From Arenicella xantha (GTDB lineage: Bacteria; Pseudomonadota; Gammaproteobacteria; Arenicellales; Arenicellaceae), in the NCBI RefSeq assembly GCF_003315245.1, contig NZ_QNRT01000002.1:239245-303244 (forward strand): a DNA stretch of 64,000 nucleotides, given 5' to 3'. The notes under the pieces were generated by a model, which saw nothing but the letters and a program-made list of their open reading frames with translations, had not been told where the DNA came from and did no database searches. Below are positions 53,652 to 62,612 of the stretch, in pieces; the stretch's first letter is position 1; each line of letters opens with the position of its first letter. Both the position numbers and the translations under genes were made by a program.

Positions 53652-55577
53652 TTAGGCATCCTTACGCTCGTCATCGTTTACTTCTTCAAACTCAGCGTCG
53701 ACGACATTGTCGTCTTGAGCCGCGCCCGAATCAGCCGCATCTGCGCCTTCAGCACCTTGAGTTTGAGCGTACATCTGCTCTGCAAGCTTATGGCTAGCTT
53801 GCATCAGCGCTTCGGTTTTGGCGTTAATCGCATCAACATCGTCGGACTTAACCGCTTCTTCAACTTCAGCAATCGCCGCTTCGATAGCAGTTTTTTCGCT
53901 AGCATCAAGCTTGTCACCAGCATCTTCCATGGTTTTCTTAACACCATTAACCATCGACTCGGCCTGATTACGCGCTTCAACCAATGCTTTCGCCTTGGCA
54001 TCTTCTTCAGCGTGTGCTTCAGCATCTGAAATCATCGCTTCAATCTCTTCATCACTCAGACCTGAGCTCGATTTGATCACGATTTTGTTCTCTTTGCCAG
54101 TCGCTTTATCTTTTGCCGAAACGTGCATAATACCGTTGGCATCAATATCAAAAGTCACTTCAACCTGTGGCACACCACGTGGCGCTGGCGGAATATCCGA
54201 CAAGTCAAATCGACCCAATGACTTATTACCAGCAGCCATCTCACGTTCACCTTGAAGCACGTGAATAGTAACCGCACTTTGGTTGTCTTCAGCAGTTGAA
54301 AACACTTGACTCGCATTAGTTGGGATCGTTGTATTTTTATCGATCAAGGCTGTGCGAACACCGCCCATAGTCTCAATACCAAGCGTCAATGGCGTCACAT
54401 CAAGCAACAAAACGTCTTTGACATTGCCACCTAATACACCACCTTGAATCGCTGCGCCCATCGCAACAGCTTCATCTGGGTTAACATCGCGACGCGCTTC
54501 TTTTCCGAAGAACTCTTGTACCGCTTCTTGTACTTTCGGCATACGTGTTTGACCACCAACCAAAATTACATCATCGATTTCACTGGCAGACAAGCCGGCG
54601 TCTTTTAAAGCCATTTTACAAGGATCAATAGTGCGCTTAATTAGGTCGCCAACTAATGACTCCAACTTGGCACGTGACAACTTAAGCACCAAGTGTTTTG
54701 GACCTGTTGCATCGGCCGTGATGTAAGGCAAATTAATTTCGGTTTGCGAACTAGAAGACAGTTCAATCTTAGCTTTTTCAGCCGCTTCCTTTAAGCGCTG
54801 CATGGCTAATGCATCGCCTTTAAGGGTGATGTTCTGATCCTTCTTAAATTCGTCGGCAAGATAATCAATAATGCGATTATCAAAGTCTTCACCGCCTAGG
54901 AAGGTGTCTCCGTTAGTCGACAACACTTCAAATTGGTGCTCACCATCGATGTCAGCAATCTCAATAATTGACACATCAAAGGTACCACCACCAAGGTCAT
55001 ACACGGCGATCTTACGGTCACCGGTTTTTTGATCCATACCGTAGGCTAGTGCAGCAGCTGTTGGCTCATTAATAATACGCTTAACGTCTAGGCCAGCGAT
55101 CTTGCCTGCATCTTTCGTTGCTTGGCGTTGAGCGTCATTAAAGTAAGCCGGTACAGTCACTACGGCTTCAGTGACTTCTTCACCAAGAAATTCCTCGGCA
55201 GTTTTTTTCATTTTTTGCAGTACCCGTGCCGACACTTCAGGTGCCGCCATGGCTTTGCCATTCGCTTCTACCCAAGCATCGCCATTCTTCGCCTTAACGA
55301 TTTTGTACGGCATTAGATCTTTGTCGCGCTGCACGACTTCTTCGTCAAATTTACGACCGATTAGTCGTTTGACGGCATACAGCGTATTCGCTGGATTAGT
55401 AACAGATTGACGTTTGGCAGGTTGGCCTACTAATACTTCGCCATCATCAGCGAATGCAACATACGAAGGCGTCGTGCGATCACCTTCGCTGTTCTCGATA
55501 ACGCGTGGCTTGTCGCCATCCATTACCGCAACGCAAGAGTTAGTGGTACCCAGATCGATTCCAATAATTTTGCCCAT
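53652..55577 (-). CDS. dnaK: Chaperone DnaK (Hsp70)
   Basis: The 641-residue ATP-driven chaperone. The actin-like nucleotide domain starts [18 protein letters not shown], with [11 protein letters not shown]-type phosphate binding (here [11 protein letters not shown]), [13 protein letters not shown] and [10 protein letters not shown]; the substrate domain follows around 390-510 and an acidic, disordered tail ends [18 protein letters not shown] precedes the ATG. It lies 110 bases after grpE, with dnaJ downstream. Confidence 0.98.
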   Translation of the reverse strand: MGKIIGIDLGTTNSCVAVMDGDKPRVIENSEGDRTTPSYVAFADDGEVLVGQPAKRQSVTNPANTLYAVKRLIGRKFDEEVVQRDKDLMPYKIVKAKNGDAWVEANGKAMAAPEVSARVLQKMKKTAEEFLGEEVTEAVVTVPAYFNDAQRQATKDAGKIAGLDVKRIINEPTAAALAYGMDQKTGDRKIAVYDLGGGTFDVSIIEIADIDGEHQFEVLSTNGDTFLGGEDFDNRIIDYLADEFKKDQNITLKGDALAMQRLKEAAEKAKIELSSSSQTEINLPYITADATGPKHLVLKLSRAKLESLVGDLIKRTIDPCKMALKDAGLSASEIDDVILVGGQTRMPKVQEAVQEFFGKEARRDVNPDEAVAMGAAIQGGVLGGNVKDVLLLDVTPLTLGIETMGGVRTALIDKNTTIPTNASQVFSTAEDNQSAVTIHVLQGEREMAAGNKSLGRFDLSDIPPAPRGVPQVEVTFDIDANGIMHVSAKDKATGKENKIVIKSSSGLSDEEIEAMISDAEAHAEEDAKAKALVEARNQAESMVNGVKKTMEDAGDKLDASEKTAIEAAIAEVEEAVKSDDVDAINAKTEALMQASHKLAEQMYAQTQGAEGADAADSGAAQDDNVVDAEFEEVNDDERKDA

Positions 55578-55687
55578 TTTGTATTACCTCAAATAATAAA
55601 GTTGTTCTGCCCTGAGTAGTAGGGCTCATATTTGTGAATTCAACCGTCAAGCTGCTCTAAAGTGACGATTTTTGATGAAAAGTGTCG

Positions 55688-56305
55688 CTATTTAGCTACC
55701 ACTACCATCGCTGGTCGTAATAATCGCTCATGCAACTGAAAGCCACTTTGAATGACATTCAAAATACAGCCAGAGGCGACATCAGCAGACTCCACTAAAC
55801 TCATCGCTTGATGCAGATTTGGGTCAAGCTTGTCACCAACATTTGGCACAATCTCACTGATCGAGAATTTACTGAAGCCAGCCTGTAATTGCTTCAAGGT
55901 TATGTTCACTCCTTCGTGCACGCTTTTAATCGCATCATCGGCATCGTCAGCAAGCTCCACGGCAACCGCAAGCTTTAAGCTGTCATAAACATTGAGCATC
56001 TCCTTAGCAAACCCTTCAACAGCAAATTTGCGACTGTTCGAGACTTCTTTCTCTGCACGACGACGCACATTGTCTTCTTCTGCTTTCGCACGTAAAAATG
56101 CATCCTTCAGATTCGCTACCTCAATCTGAGCAGCCTCAAGTTCAGACTCGACGCTGCCGGGCTGCGGAGCATCCTGCGCTCCTTCCCCTGCACTCTGGTC
56201 TACTTGATCATCCACCATTACATCTGGTTGATTGTCAGTCCCCGCCTGCGTGTCAGCATTGGCGGCACTAGCTTGGTCTAAGTCTGTTTTCTTTTGATCG
56301 GTCAT
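55688..56305 (-). CDS. grpE: Nucleotide exchange factor GrpE
   Basis: Releases ADP from DnaK. The 205-residue form from the ATG at 56305 (MTDQKKTDLD) is chosen because the upstream extension to 56371 would lie across a sigma-32-type promoter. After an acidic N-terminus (about 1-65) come the coiled coil and the beta-wing region: RRRAEKEVSNSRKFAVEGFAKEML, LKQLQAGFSKFSISEIVPNVGDKLDPNLHQAMS and VIQSGFQLHERLLRPAMVVVAK. First gene of the grpE-dnaK-dnaJ set. Confidence 0.96.
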   Translation of the reverse strand: MTDQKKTDLDQASAANADTQAGTDNQPDVMVDDQVDQSAGEGAQDAPQPGSVESELEAAQIEVANLKDAFLRAKAEEDNVRRRAEKEVSNSRKFAVEGFAKEMLNVYDSLKLAVAVELADDADDAIKSVHEGVNITLKQLQAGFSKFSISEIVPNVGDKLDPNLHQAMSLVESADVASGCILNVIQSGFQLHERLLRPAMVVVAK

Positions 56306-56342
56306 AAGTCTAAAATTAAGCATCGAAATGAATGCGTGAATT

Positions 56343-56368
56343 ATGGGGATTGAATTAGGTAGATCAAG
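56343..56368 (-). promoter_or_regulatory. Sigma-32 (heat-shock) promoter for grpE
   Basis: On the minus strand CTTGATC (56368-56362), a 13-base spacer and CCCCAT (56348-56343) match the sigma-32 consensus CTTGAAA-N11 to 15-CCCCAT. The start of transcription would fall about 56336, leaving a roughly 30-base leader before the grpE ATG at 56305. The hexamers are strong matches. Confidence 0.8.
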
Positions 56369-56696
56369 CATATTGATCGAATTTTGATCAATATTTTCTA
56401 TCGACTGTACCGCCGTAATACATTATCGCTGAGTCAATACAGCACTGATCCGGCTGAAAGCTTGTAAACTCAGCATCACACATCTCACCACTTTAGCTAA
56501 CCTTGCCTAGCCTTGGCGCGATCGATCTACTGACATCATCTATAGCGCAAAATTCAGTCGTATTCCCATTGAACGAAGCCCAACCTCACTCAAGCTAGAA
56601 CACCGCATACGCTAAATAGCGAGACCTGTTTCAAGCCACCTCCCGAGTCACCAGAAATACGTGAAAATAGAGATAAAAACATCGATCAAAAATGAC

Positions 56697-56724
56697 TTGT
56701 GTTTTATCAGAAAGAAATTAGAAT
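56697..56724 (+). promoter_or_regulatory. Candidate sigma-70-type promoter for speD
   Basis: TTGTGT and TAGAAT with a 16-base spacer. Two mismatches in the -35 and one in the -10, so the score is modest. It would give a leader of about 140 bases ahead of the speD ATG. Confidence 0.35.
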
Positions 56725-56874
56725 GTCGGCACTTTTTTAACCCTTGGGGTTTTTATGTTACGTCGCTAATTGCGCGTTATTGGATCGTCTATTGGCCGCA
56801 CTATGCAGCGCCAACCATTCCGCCAAGAAACGCGTTAGCTTTTTTATCACCGCTGTTTTTACGAGGATGTGTCG

Positions 56875-57420
56875 ATGACGCTCGAAACTGTTAATTGCGC
56901 CACCGTCAACGCTGGCGCTCTACCTGTTCAATCGAATACTAACCAAATTGACTCCAGCTCCAATGCTGTGCAGTGCAACTGGCCAACCCATAATCAAACC
57001 GAAATTGATTCCAGCCATACCGCTGATCACTTTATCGTTCGCAACGGCGTAGAGTTTGCCGGCACGCATATTATTCTGGATTTATGGGGCGCCAAAAACT
57101 TAGACAACTTAGAGCTAATGGAGCAGGCGCTACGCAAAGCGGTTGACGTGGCTGGCGCAACTCTGCTGCATATCCATCTACACCACTTCACACCCAATGG
57201 TGGTATTTCAGGGGTCGCGGTACTTGCCGAGTCTCACATTAGCGTACACACTTGGCCGGAACGAAACTTTGCGGCATTTGATGTTTTTATGTGCGGCGAC
57301 GCGCAACCGGAAGCTACCATACCGGTGCTCCGCGACGCATTTAAGCCGGCTAATATCAATGTGTCAGAGCACCTACGCGGTGCAAATATTGAGCACATCG
57401 AACCGGCTAACGATCTCTAA
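56875..57420 (+). CDS. speD: S-adenosylmethionine decarboxylase (pyruvoyl proenzyme, SpeH type)
   Basis: Decarboxylates SAM to supply aminopropyl groups for spermidine. The proenzyme cleaves itself between Glu119 and Ser120 in LAESHISVHTWPE, giving a pyruvoyl group. The ATG at 56875 is chosen because GAGGA lies seven bases before it; a GTG at 56869 is too close to that site. The 181 residues are longer than the compact 120-130-residue prokaryotic type because of a polar N-terminal extension of about 55 residues without known motifs. It precedes speE by 97 bases. Confidence 0.9.
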   Translation: MTLETVNCATVNAGALPVQSNTNQIDSSSNAVQCNWPTHNQTEIDSSHTADHFIVRNGVEFAGTHIILDLWGAKNLDNLELMEQALRKAVDVAGATLLHIHLHHFTPNGGISGVAVLAESHISVHTWPERNFAAFDVFMCGDAQPEATIPVLRDAFKPANINVSEHLRGANIEHIEPANDL

Positions 57421-57517
57421 TACGCACGCGATGAAGTCACTGCGTGGAACAAGCGCGGCTAACGAACCAACTACTCGCCTAATCAATAGCGCCAGCAACT
57501 AAGTAGCGATAGAAACT

Positions 57518-58378
57518 ATGAAGCACTTTAAAGAAACTCTGTACGACGCGGTATGCCAAGAATATCGTATCGACAAAATGTATTTTGAGAATAAGACTGA
57601 CCATCAGCACTTAATGATTTTTCATAACGCCCAATTAGGTCGCGTTATGACCTTAGACGGCGTAGTGCAAACCACTGAAGCCGATGAGTTCATCTATCAC
57701 GAAATGCTCGCCCACACGCCCATCTTGGCACATGGATCAGTAAAGCGCGTGTTAATCATTGGCGGCGGCGACGGCGGCATGATTCGTGAGGTTCTGAAAC
57801 ACCCAGTTGAGCATGTAACTCAAGTCGAAATTGATCAGGCCGTTGTAGACATGGCAATAGAATACCTGCCAAATCATTCAGCGGGCGCCTACGATGACGA
57901 GAGACTAAACTTGGTAATCGCAGATGGCTTCGATTTTGTAAAAGAATATGCCGACAGCGACAACCCAAAATTTGATGTAATCATCTCAGACAGCACTGAC
58001 CCAATCGGGCCAGGCGAAGTTCTGTTCACTAATGATTTTTATGCGCATGCAAAGAACTGCCTAACCAACGAAGGCATTATGGTGACGCAAAATGGAGTGC
58101 CATTCTTCCAAGAAGATGAAATTCAAAACACTCACGCAAGAATGGGCGCACATTTCTCTGATATGCGCTTTTATTGCGCACCAATCCCGACTTACTACGG
58201 CGGTTTCATGACCTTCGCATGGGGGACCAATAACCACGCAGCCGGTCATCGAACTGAAAGCGCGATCGAGCAGTCCTTTCAAGCACTCGAACTCAACACA
58301 AAATACTACAACCCCGCGATCCACCTAGCTTCGTTTGCCCTACCCCAATACGTCAAACGCGCTATTGGTAAAGCTTAG
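57518..58378 (+). CDS. speE: Spermidine synthase
   Basis: Transfers the aminopropyl group from decarboxylated SAM to putrescine. The 286 residues show the family cofactor motif RVLIIGGGDGGMIREVLKH (GGGDGG 82-87), the acidic VEIDQAV, and the catalytic D158 in ISDSTDPIGPGEVLF. Standard length. It is followed 60 bases later by the decarboxylase gene on the same strand, making a full route from ornithine to spermidine. Confidence 0.96.
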   Translation: MKHFKETLYDAVCQEYRIDKMYFENKTDHQHLMIFHNAQLGRVMTLDGVVQTTEADEFIYHEMLAHTPILAHGSVKRVLIIGGGDGGMIREVLKHPVEHVTQVEIDQAVVDMAIEYLPNHSAGAYDDERLNLVIADGFDFVKEYADSDNPKFDVIISDSTDPIGPGEVLFTNDFYAHAKNCLTNEGIMVTQNGVPFFQEDEIQNTHARMGAHFSDMRFYCAPIPTYYGGFMTFAWGTNNHAAGHRTESAIEQSFQALELNTKYYNPAIHLASFALPQYVKRAIGKA

Positions 58379-58438
58379 TCACGTTGAGCATCAACAGCGG
58401 TCGATAAGTCTAATGAATCCTACCAATGGGAGTTACTA

Positions 58439-59605
58439 ATGCTGCCGAATGAAAAAATTGACCAACGGCCCCTGCTGATCAACGCAGAACCAGACAATGC
58501 GTCAGCCGAATTTTATCGGCAGCAGGTTGCCATACATGGCTCACCACTATTGATCTTCAACGCTCAAGTTCTACGCAATCAATTTAAAGCCTTACAATCC
58601 GCGCTTCCGGAGGTAGATCTATATTATGCCGTTAAGGCGCATCCGGACCCGGAAATCATCCATGTAATAGACCAGTTAGGCGGCGGGTTTGACATTGCAT
58701 CAGCTGGCGAAATGAACCTGTTACTAGCACACAAAATATCAGGGCGGCGTACGATTCACACACACCCGATCAAAAAGGATCAGGAAATCCGTGACGCATT
58801 ACGCTTTGGCGCCACTACGTTTGTGGTAGACAACTTACACGAGCTAAAGAAACTAGTGCCTTATCGTTCTCGCGTTGGCGTGCTGCTGCGCGTTAGCTTT
58901 CGAAGCGCTGCAGCCATGGTAGATTTATCCAAAAAATTTGGTTGCGCCCCAGAAGAAGTTGAGCAATTGGTAAAGGACGCCGACGACTTAGGCATTCATA
59001 TTAAGGGCTTATCGTTTCATGTTGGTTCTCAATGTACCGACGCCAGCAAGCATGTCGAGGCGATCGAAAAATGCCATCAACTAATGCAAGAAATCAATGC
59101 TACCGCCAATAAACCTCTAAGCATATTAGATATTGGTGGTGGATTCCCTGCCGACTACGAGTTACAAGGAATCGACATCAACGCTTTTTGTGCGCCGATC
59201 AGAGCTGCGCTTGCGCAACTACCCCAAGATTGGCACCTGATTGCCGAGCCAGGCCGCTATTTAATTGCGCCCGCTGTTACCAGCGTTACTACGGTCGCCG
59301 GAAAATCTAAGCGCAACGGGTATCATTGGTATTATCTGGATGACGGCATATACGGTTCTTATTCAGGCCAGCTTTTTGACCATGCGATCTACCCACTAGA
59401 AGTGTTCCGCGATGGCGAGCACTACCCTAGCATTATTGCGGGCCCGACTTGCGACAGTATCGACGTGGTTGCCGAGAATATTTCAATGCCAGAATTAGAA
59501 ATTGGCGACTTACTTATTGGTCATCAAATGGGGGCCTACACCGCGGCGACTAAAACCCGCTTCAACTCAATTCCAGACGCAAAACTGATCGTTATTAATG
59601 ACTGA
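58439..59605 (+). CDS. Type III PLP ornithine decarboxylase (ODC/DapDC fold)
   Basis: Predicted to make putrescine from ornithine. The 388 residues resemble the alanine-racemase-fold decarboxylases: the PLP Lys66 in LYYAVKAHPDPE, HVGSQCTDASKH, the Gly-rich DIGGGFPADYE, EPGRYLIA and the active-site Cys in GPTCDSIDVV. That GPTCDS block points to ODC rather than the meso-DAP decarboxylase LysA. Its place beside speD and speE supports putrescine supply. GGGAG precedes the ATG. Symbol left empty because E. coli SpeC is a different fold. Confidence 0.9.
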   Translation: MLPNEKIDQRPLLINAEPDNASAEFYRQQVAIHGSPLLIFNAQVLRNQFKALQSALPEVDLYYAVKAHPDPEIIHVIDQLGGGFDIASAGEMNLLLAHKISGRRTIHTHPIKKDQEIRDALRFGATTFVVDNLHELKKLVPYRSRVGVLLRVSFRSAAAMVDLSKKFGCAPEEVEQLVKDADDLGIHIKGLSFHVGSQCTDASKHVEAIEKCHQLMQEINATANKPLSILDIGGGFPADYELQGIDINAFCAPIRAALAQLPQDWHLIAEPGRYLIAPAVTSVTTVAGKSKRNGYHWYYLDDGIYGSYSGQLFDHAIYPLEVFRDGEHYPSIIAGPTCDSIDVVAENISMPELEIGDLLIGHQMGAYTAATKTRFNSIPDAKLIVIND

Positions 59606-59649
59606 ATGCGATAATACCGGGCAAGCTTAAACAGTAAGTGCCTGCTATA

Positions 59650-59686
59650 TAAAAAAATACCCCGACCATGAAATCCATGATCGGGG
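59650..59686 (-). terminator. Rho-independent terminator for the minus-strand gene at 59744
   Basis: CCCCGACCATG (59660-59670) pairs with CATGATCGGGG (59676-59686) with one mismatch. The A-rich run before it on the plus strand becomes a T-run on the minus strand, so it terminates the gene that stops at 59744 rather than the plus-strand decarboxylase. Confidence 0.85.
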
Positions 59687-59743
59687 CCAAATATGCCTCA
59701 CGTTTAGTCAGGCATCGGCTACTGCACAATTCAGAGGTAAATA

Positions 59744-60298
59744 TTACCCAGCCCTTCTGAGTCGCCGCATGGCATCAACTTCTTCACGCTCGAGGACTCG
59801 AAGGTCAAACTCGAATGGGAACTCCATCTGACAAGGAGTTCCATCACACACTGCAGGGTCAAAATCAGTTGCCCCAACAACCGCAGTAGCAATGTTTGTA
59901 ATACGCTCATCAGGACTGTTATATACAGCAATATTTATCACTTTACCTTGTTCGCTAACATTGGCGATTAAGAACAACTTGCCCGGCATGCCGATCGCCT
60001 TATTCGCATTAATCAAGGCTTTATAAATATCCTTCGTACCTTTTTTGGGGTATGGCGGCTGCTCAGTTTCTTTCAGAATGCCGTAGTTAGCTCGGAACGC
60101 AGCTTTCTGCTCCGCGCTCAATGCTTGATAGCTTTTATTGAAGGGGATTGCCGATTCTACTTCGATCGGCCGAGTTCGAGAGCCAGTCACTTTATCACCG
60201 TAAATGCGAAATTTTTCCGCTGCCATCGCTTCAGCACCAATTAATACCATTATGGTAATACAGGCAGATTTCACCACCGTCGAATCTAATTTCAACAT
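59744..60298 (-). CDS. Exported protein with TonB C-terminal-like domain
   Basis: A 184-residue protein with a signal peptide (about 1-28, ending AMAAEK). The C-terminal part PGKLFLIANVSEQGKVINIAVYNS... and the later AVVGATDFDPAVCDGTPCQMEFPFEFD resemble the TonB C-terminal fold that contacts outer-membrane receptors, but no membrane anchor or Pro-rich linker is present and two Cys are close together in CDGTPC. I regard it as an uncharacterised periplasmic protein of this fold. A terminator follows its stop. Confidence 0.6.
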   Translation of the reverse strand: MLKLDSTVVKSACITIMVLIGAEAMAAEKFRIYGDKVTGSRTRPIEVESAIPFNKSYQALSAEQKAAFRANYGILKETEQPPYPKKGTKDIYKALINANKAIGMPGKLFLIANVSEQGKVINIAVYNSPDERITNIATAVVGATDFDPAVCDGTPCQMEFPFEFDLRVLEREEVDAMRRLRRAG

Positions 60299-60466
60299 AC
60301 TTACTCCTCATTCATTTCCACTGATTGTGCATAACTGCACGGATATCATTTACAAATAGGTTCGACGACGAGCTGCTTCACTTTGATCGCGTGCCGAACA
60401 ATCACTTGCTCTTACATACTTAGATGCAAAGTCAGTGGCTTTGGATTCAAAAAAAGAAGAGAAATT

Positions 60467-60556
60467 ATGTTTGTTAAATATCAGAAACTTAGAGACAGTC
60501 CTTATAAAGGATTCATTCCGAAAGCGACAACAATCCGTGTCTATTTACAGTGTTAG
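60467..60556 (+). CDS. Possible 29-residue small ORF
   Basis: A short frame (MFVKYQKLRDSPYKGFIPKA, nine more residues) preceded at a good distance by AAGAAGAGAA, a plausible ribosome-binding site. It is basic and has no recognisable domain. It lies in a 285-base gap between two minus-strand genes. Random occurrence is likely; kept as low-confidence. Confidence 0.2.
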   Translation: MFVKYQKLRDSPYKGFIPKATTIRVYLQC

Positions 60557-60583
60557 CGGCAAAAAATTGTCGAAAGGTTTTAT

Positions 60584-60916
60584 CTAATCGAAGAATGAAG
60601 GAGCAAAAATCAGCACATAACCAACTAAAAGCGCCATCACAAAGCCATAGCCAAAACCCAGAGCGGCAACCGTCACGATTAAACTCGTGTGGTCAAACAA
60701 GGAAATCGGCTCAACTAGCTGCAAATAATTGTCGTGCAGTGCAAAAATGACCAGTGTGGCCAATGCTGCGGTGATCAAACCCGATATTAGCGAAGCTTTC
60801 CAATAGACGGAGCCTGGTTTGGCATGCAGGTAAACCGATAGAAATAGTGATACGGCAGTAATAAAATGTGGCGTGTAGTATTCGAGCATTCGGAGAAAGG
60901 GTTGAGTACCGATCAA
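60584..60916 (-). CDS. Small unknown inner-membrane protein
   Basis: A 110-residue protein with three hydrophobic segments (about 16-30, 40-62 and 80-106). There is a possible internal start at residue 10. No conserved motif is recognised. It lies downstream of the LysR gene on the same strand, with a probable terminator between them, and I can say nothing of function. Confidence 0.6.
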   Translation of the reverse strand: MIGTQPFLRMLEYYTPHFITAVSLFLSVYLHAKPGSVYWKASLISGLITAALATLVIFALHDNYLQLVEPISLFDHTSLIVTVAALGFGYGFVMALLVGYVLIFAPSFFD

Positions 60917-60984
60917 TCTTTTTATACCATGCTTCGCGCTATGATACAGCGCAATTAATCACTAGTTAAAGGTATGTGGTAACG

Positions 60985-61020
60985 CAAAAGCAATGCCTCT
61001 CAGTAACCAGAGCATCGCTT
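60985..61020 (-). terminator. Probable terminator of the LysR gene
   Basis: An interrupted stem: AAGC, ATGC and AGAG-type segments pair across 60988-61000 and 61009-61020 with a short loop, and on the minus strand the stem is followed by TTTT. It lies about 45 bases past the LysR stop at 61062. Confidence 0.4.
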
Positions 61021-61061
61021 TAGCAAACACGCATTAAGGCAAAATTCAAACTACGCTGGGC

Positions 61062-61907
61062 TTAATCTTGCATTAATGAGTCTTGTAAGAGTTGGGTAAC
61101 AAACTCAGCCTTATTGCTACTTTGATGGAACACCGCATAGGCTGCTCGTTCAAATACCGGAGCATCGGCGACATAGCTAATCTCACCACGCTGAACCGCT
61201 GAACGCACCATTGGCTCGGCAAGGTAGGCCGCCCCACCATTCGCCTTGATCGCCTCAAATGCGATACGACCAGAGCTGGTATACAGCTTGGCGATCGATG
61301 AGCTCGGAAACGCAGCCGCATGTTGCACGCCGAAATAGGTTCCCCAGTCGACGTAAATATAACGGTCTTGTATTGCATCGTCGATCGACACATCAGGGTT
61401 AGACGAAACTAAGCGCAAATTTATCTTACTAAAGATCTGGGATGTGAGTTGCGGTGAGTGTGGCGCATCGTAAAAGAATGCCAAGTCTATCGAACGGTTA
61501 AGAACCTTTTCAACCAACACATCGGCGCTATAAATGTCAGCATTCATTGCCAAATCAGGTTGAGCTAACAACACTTGATTCAACCAGTCTTGCAGTAAGA
61601 TATCCCACAATCCAGGTAAACCACCAACGTTCAAACTGTATTGCATACCATTCGGCAGACTAACCTCCTGACGTGCACGATTCCACATATCCACAATGCT
61701 ACTGGCATGAATCACCAGCGCTTCACCACTCGGACTCAAATGGATATTGCTTCTCTCACGAATAAATAACTCAGCACCTAGACTCTCTTCCAGCGCCTTG
61801 ATACGTGCACTCACAGCCGACTGCGTGACACACAGGTTATTCGCCGCCCGCCCAAAATGTCGAGTCTTGGCTACTTCGAGAAAGGTCTTAAAAGCATTAA
61901 TATCCAT
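61062..61907 (-). CDS. LysR-family transcriptional regulator
   Basis: A 281-residue regulator with the typical N-terminal winged helix (residues 1-60: MDINAFKTFLEVAKTRHFGRAANNLCVTQSAVSARIKALEE) and a C-terminal periplasmic-binding-protein-like ligand domain. No neighbour gives a clear ligand. It is divergent from the PA3496-like gene, with a 217-base gap where its operator is expected. Whether it controls 62125 or the beta-glucosidase region is unknown. Confidence 0.9.
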   Translation of the reverse strand: MDINAFKTFLEVAKTRHFGRAANNLCVTQSAVSARIKALEESLGAELFIRERSNIHLSPSGEALVIHASSIVDMWNRARQEVSLPNGMQYSLNVGGLPGLWDILLQDWLNQVLLAQPDLAMNADIYSADVLVEKVLNRSIDLAFFYDAPHSPQLTSQIFSKINLRLVSSNPDVSIDDAIQDRYIYVDWGTYFGVQHAAAFPSSSIAKLYTSSGRIAFEAIKANGGAAYLAEPMVRSAVQRGEISYVADAPVFERAAYAVFHQSSNKAEFVTQLLQDSLMQD

Positions 61908-62124
61908 TTAGCAGTGCGGTGCTCTCAAATTTGGCTAGGTGACTGGGCATGACAAACAAAGATATTGATCGTGACAATAAAAATAATTCTTTTTACATAG
62001 TCATATCATAGTCCAATAATTAGTGTGACGTTAAGCCTTGTTTATAAGCCACATTTATAATGATGTCGCATCTAAACATCCTAACTAGTTTTAACTTTCT
62101 AACTACACAACGGAGTCGCATATC

Positions 62125-62340
62125 ATGCGCAAACACAGCTCAAAATCCGACCATCAAAGCGAAGAATTGTTGTTCGGCGATTTTGAAGACATGTCTGAAG
62201 ACCAGTTCTTCGAACAGTTTGAAAAGAAGGATAGCCGAAAAAGTAGCAAACGCAAGCGTGATGCTAGACGACAAATTGAAAGGTACAACGAAGATCGAGA
62301 GCTTGCTCGATGGATCAACGACTACCACTTAGAAGCGTAA
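62125..62340 (+). CDS. PA3496-like small charged protein
   Basis: A 71-residue, highly charged protein: an acidic start (EELLFGDFEDMSEDQFFEQFEK) and a basic middle followed by RDARRQIERYNEDRELARWINDY, which resembles the PA3496 group of small gammaproteobacterial proteins suggested to affect the envelope. CGGAG lies in the right place before the ATG. A TATAAT at 62056-62061 is a possible -10. The overlapping frame 62060-62332 is rejected. Function is not established. Confidence 0.65.
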   Translation: MRKHSSKSDHQSEELLFGDFEDMSEDQFFEQFEKKDSRKSSKRKRDARRQIERYNEDRELARWINDYHLEA

Positions 62341-62509
62341 CGTACAGTTAGACGTCGACACTAGCTACACACACACCACGTGTATAACTTTGACGGCTAA
62401 TTAGGTAATAACTAGATCAGGTTTAGCTGATGACTGGCTATCGTCAATTAGACCTATCTACCGGCTACAAGCAATTACATTCACCAGCAATCGCGGCCAC
62501 GGTGTGAAA

Positions 62510-62538
62510 AGCGGCTCCGTCACAACTTGGGAGCCGCT
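62510..62538. terminator. Bidirectional terminator-like hairpin before the beta-glucosidase stop
   Basis: AGCGGCTCC (62510-62518) pairs with GGAGCCGCT (62530-62538), a 9-bp stem with an 11-base loop. AAAA precedes and GTTT follows on the plus strand, and on the minus strand TTTT follows. It lies between converging genes (stops at 62340 and 62613). Confidence 0.65.
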
Positions 62539-62612
62539 GTTTAACCCAGACACCGATCCAAACTACCTACCTTCCATGGATGGTACTAAATAATAAATCA
62601 AAATTAGGCTTC

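Larger units (their letters stand above)
56306..56874. other. Divergent intergenic region between grpE and speD
   Basis: The left end holds the grpE heat-shock promoter. The right end holds a candidate speD promoter (TTGTGT at 56697, 16-base spacer, TAGAAT at 56719) and, shortly downstream, a small hairpin (AACCC-TTG-GGGTT at 56739-56751 followed by TTTA). The leader to the speD ATG would be about 140 bases. Upstream of that I see nothing recognisable. A plus-strand frame at 56661-56894 runs through this leader but has no homology. Confidence 0.45.

Noticed and set aside
56306-56371. grpE start at 56371
   Set aside because: It would put the start upstream of the sigma-32 promoter at 56343-56368.
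56661-56894. 77-codon frame in the grpE-speD gap
   Set aside because: It has no recognisable motif, overlaps the speD start and looks like random open frame; kept only as a remark on the leader.
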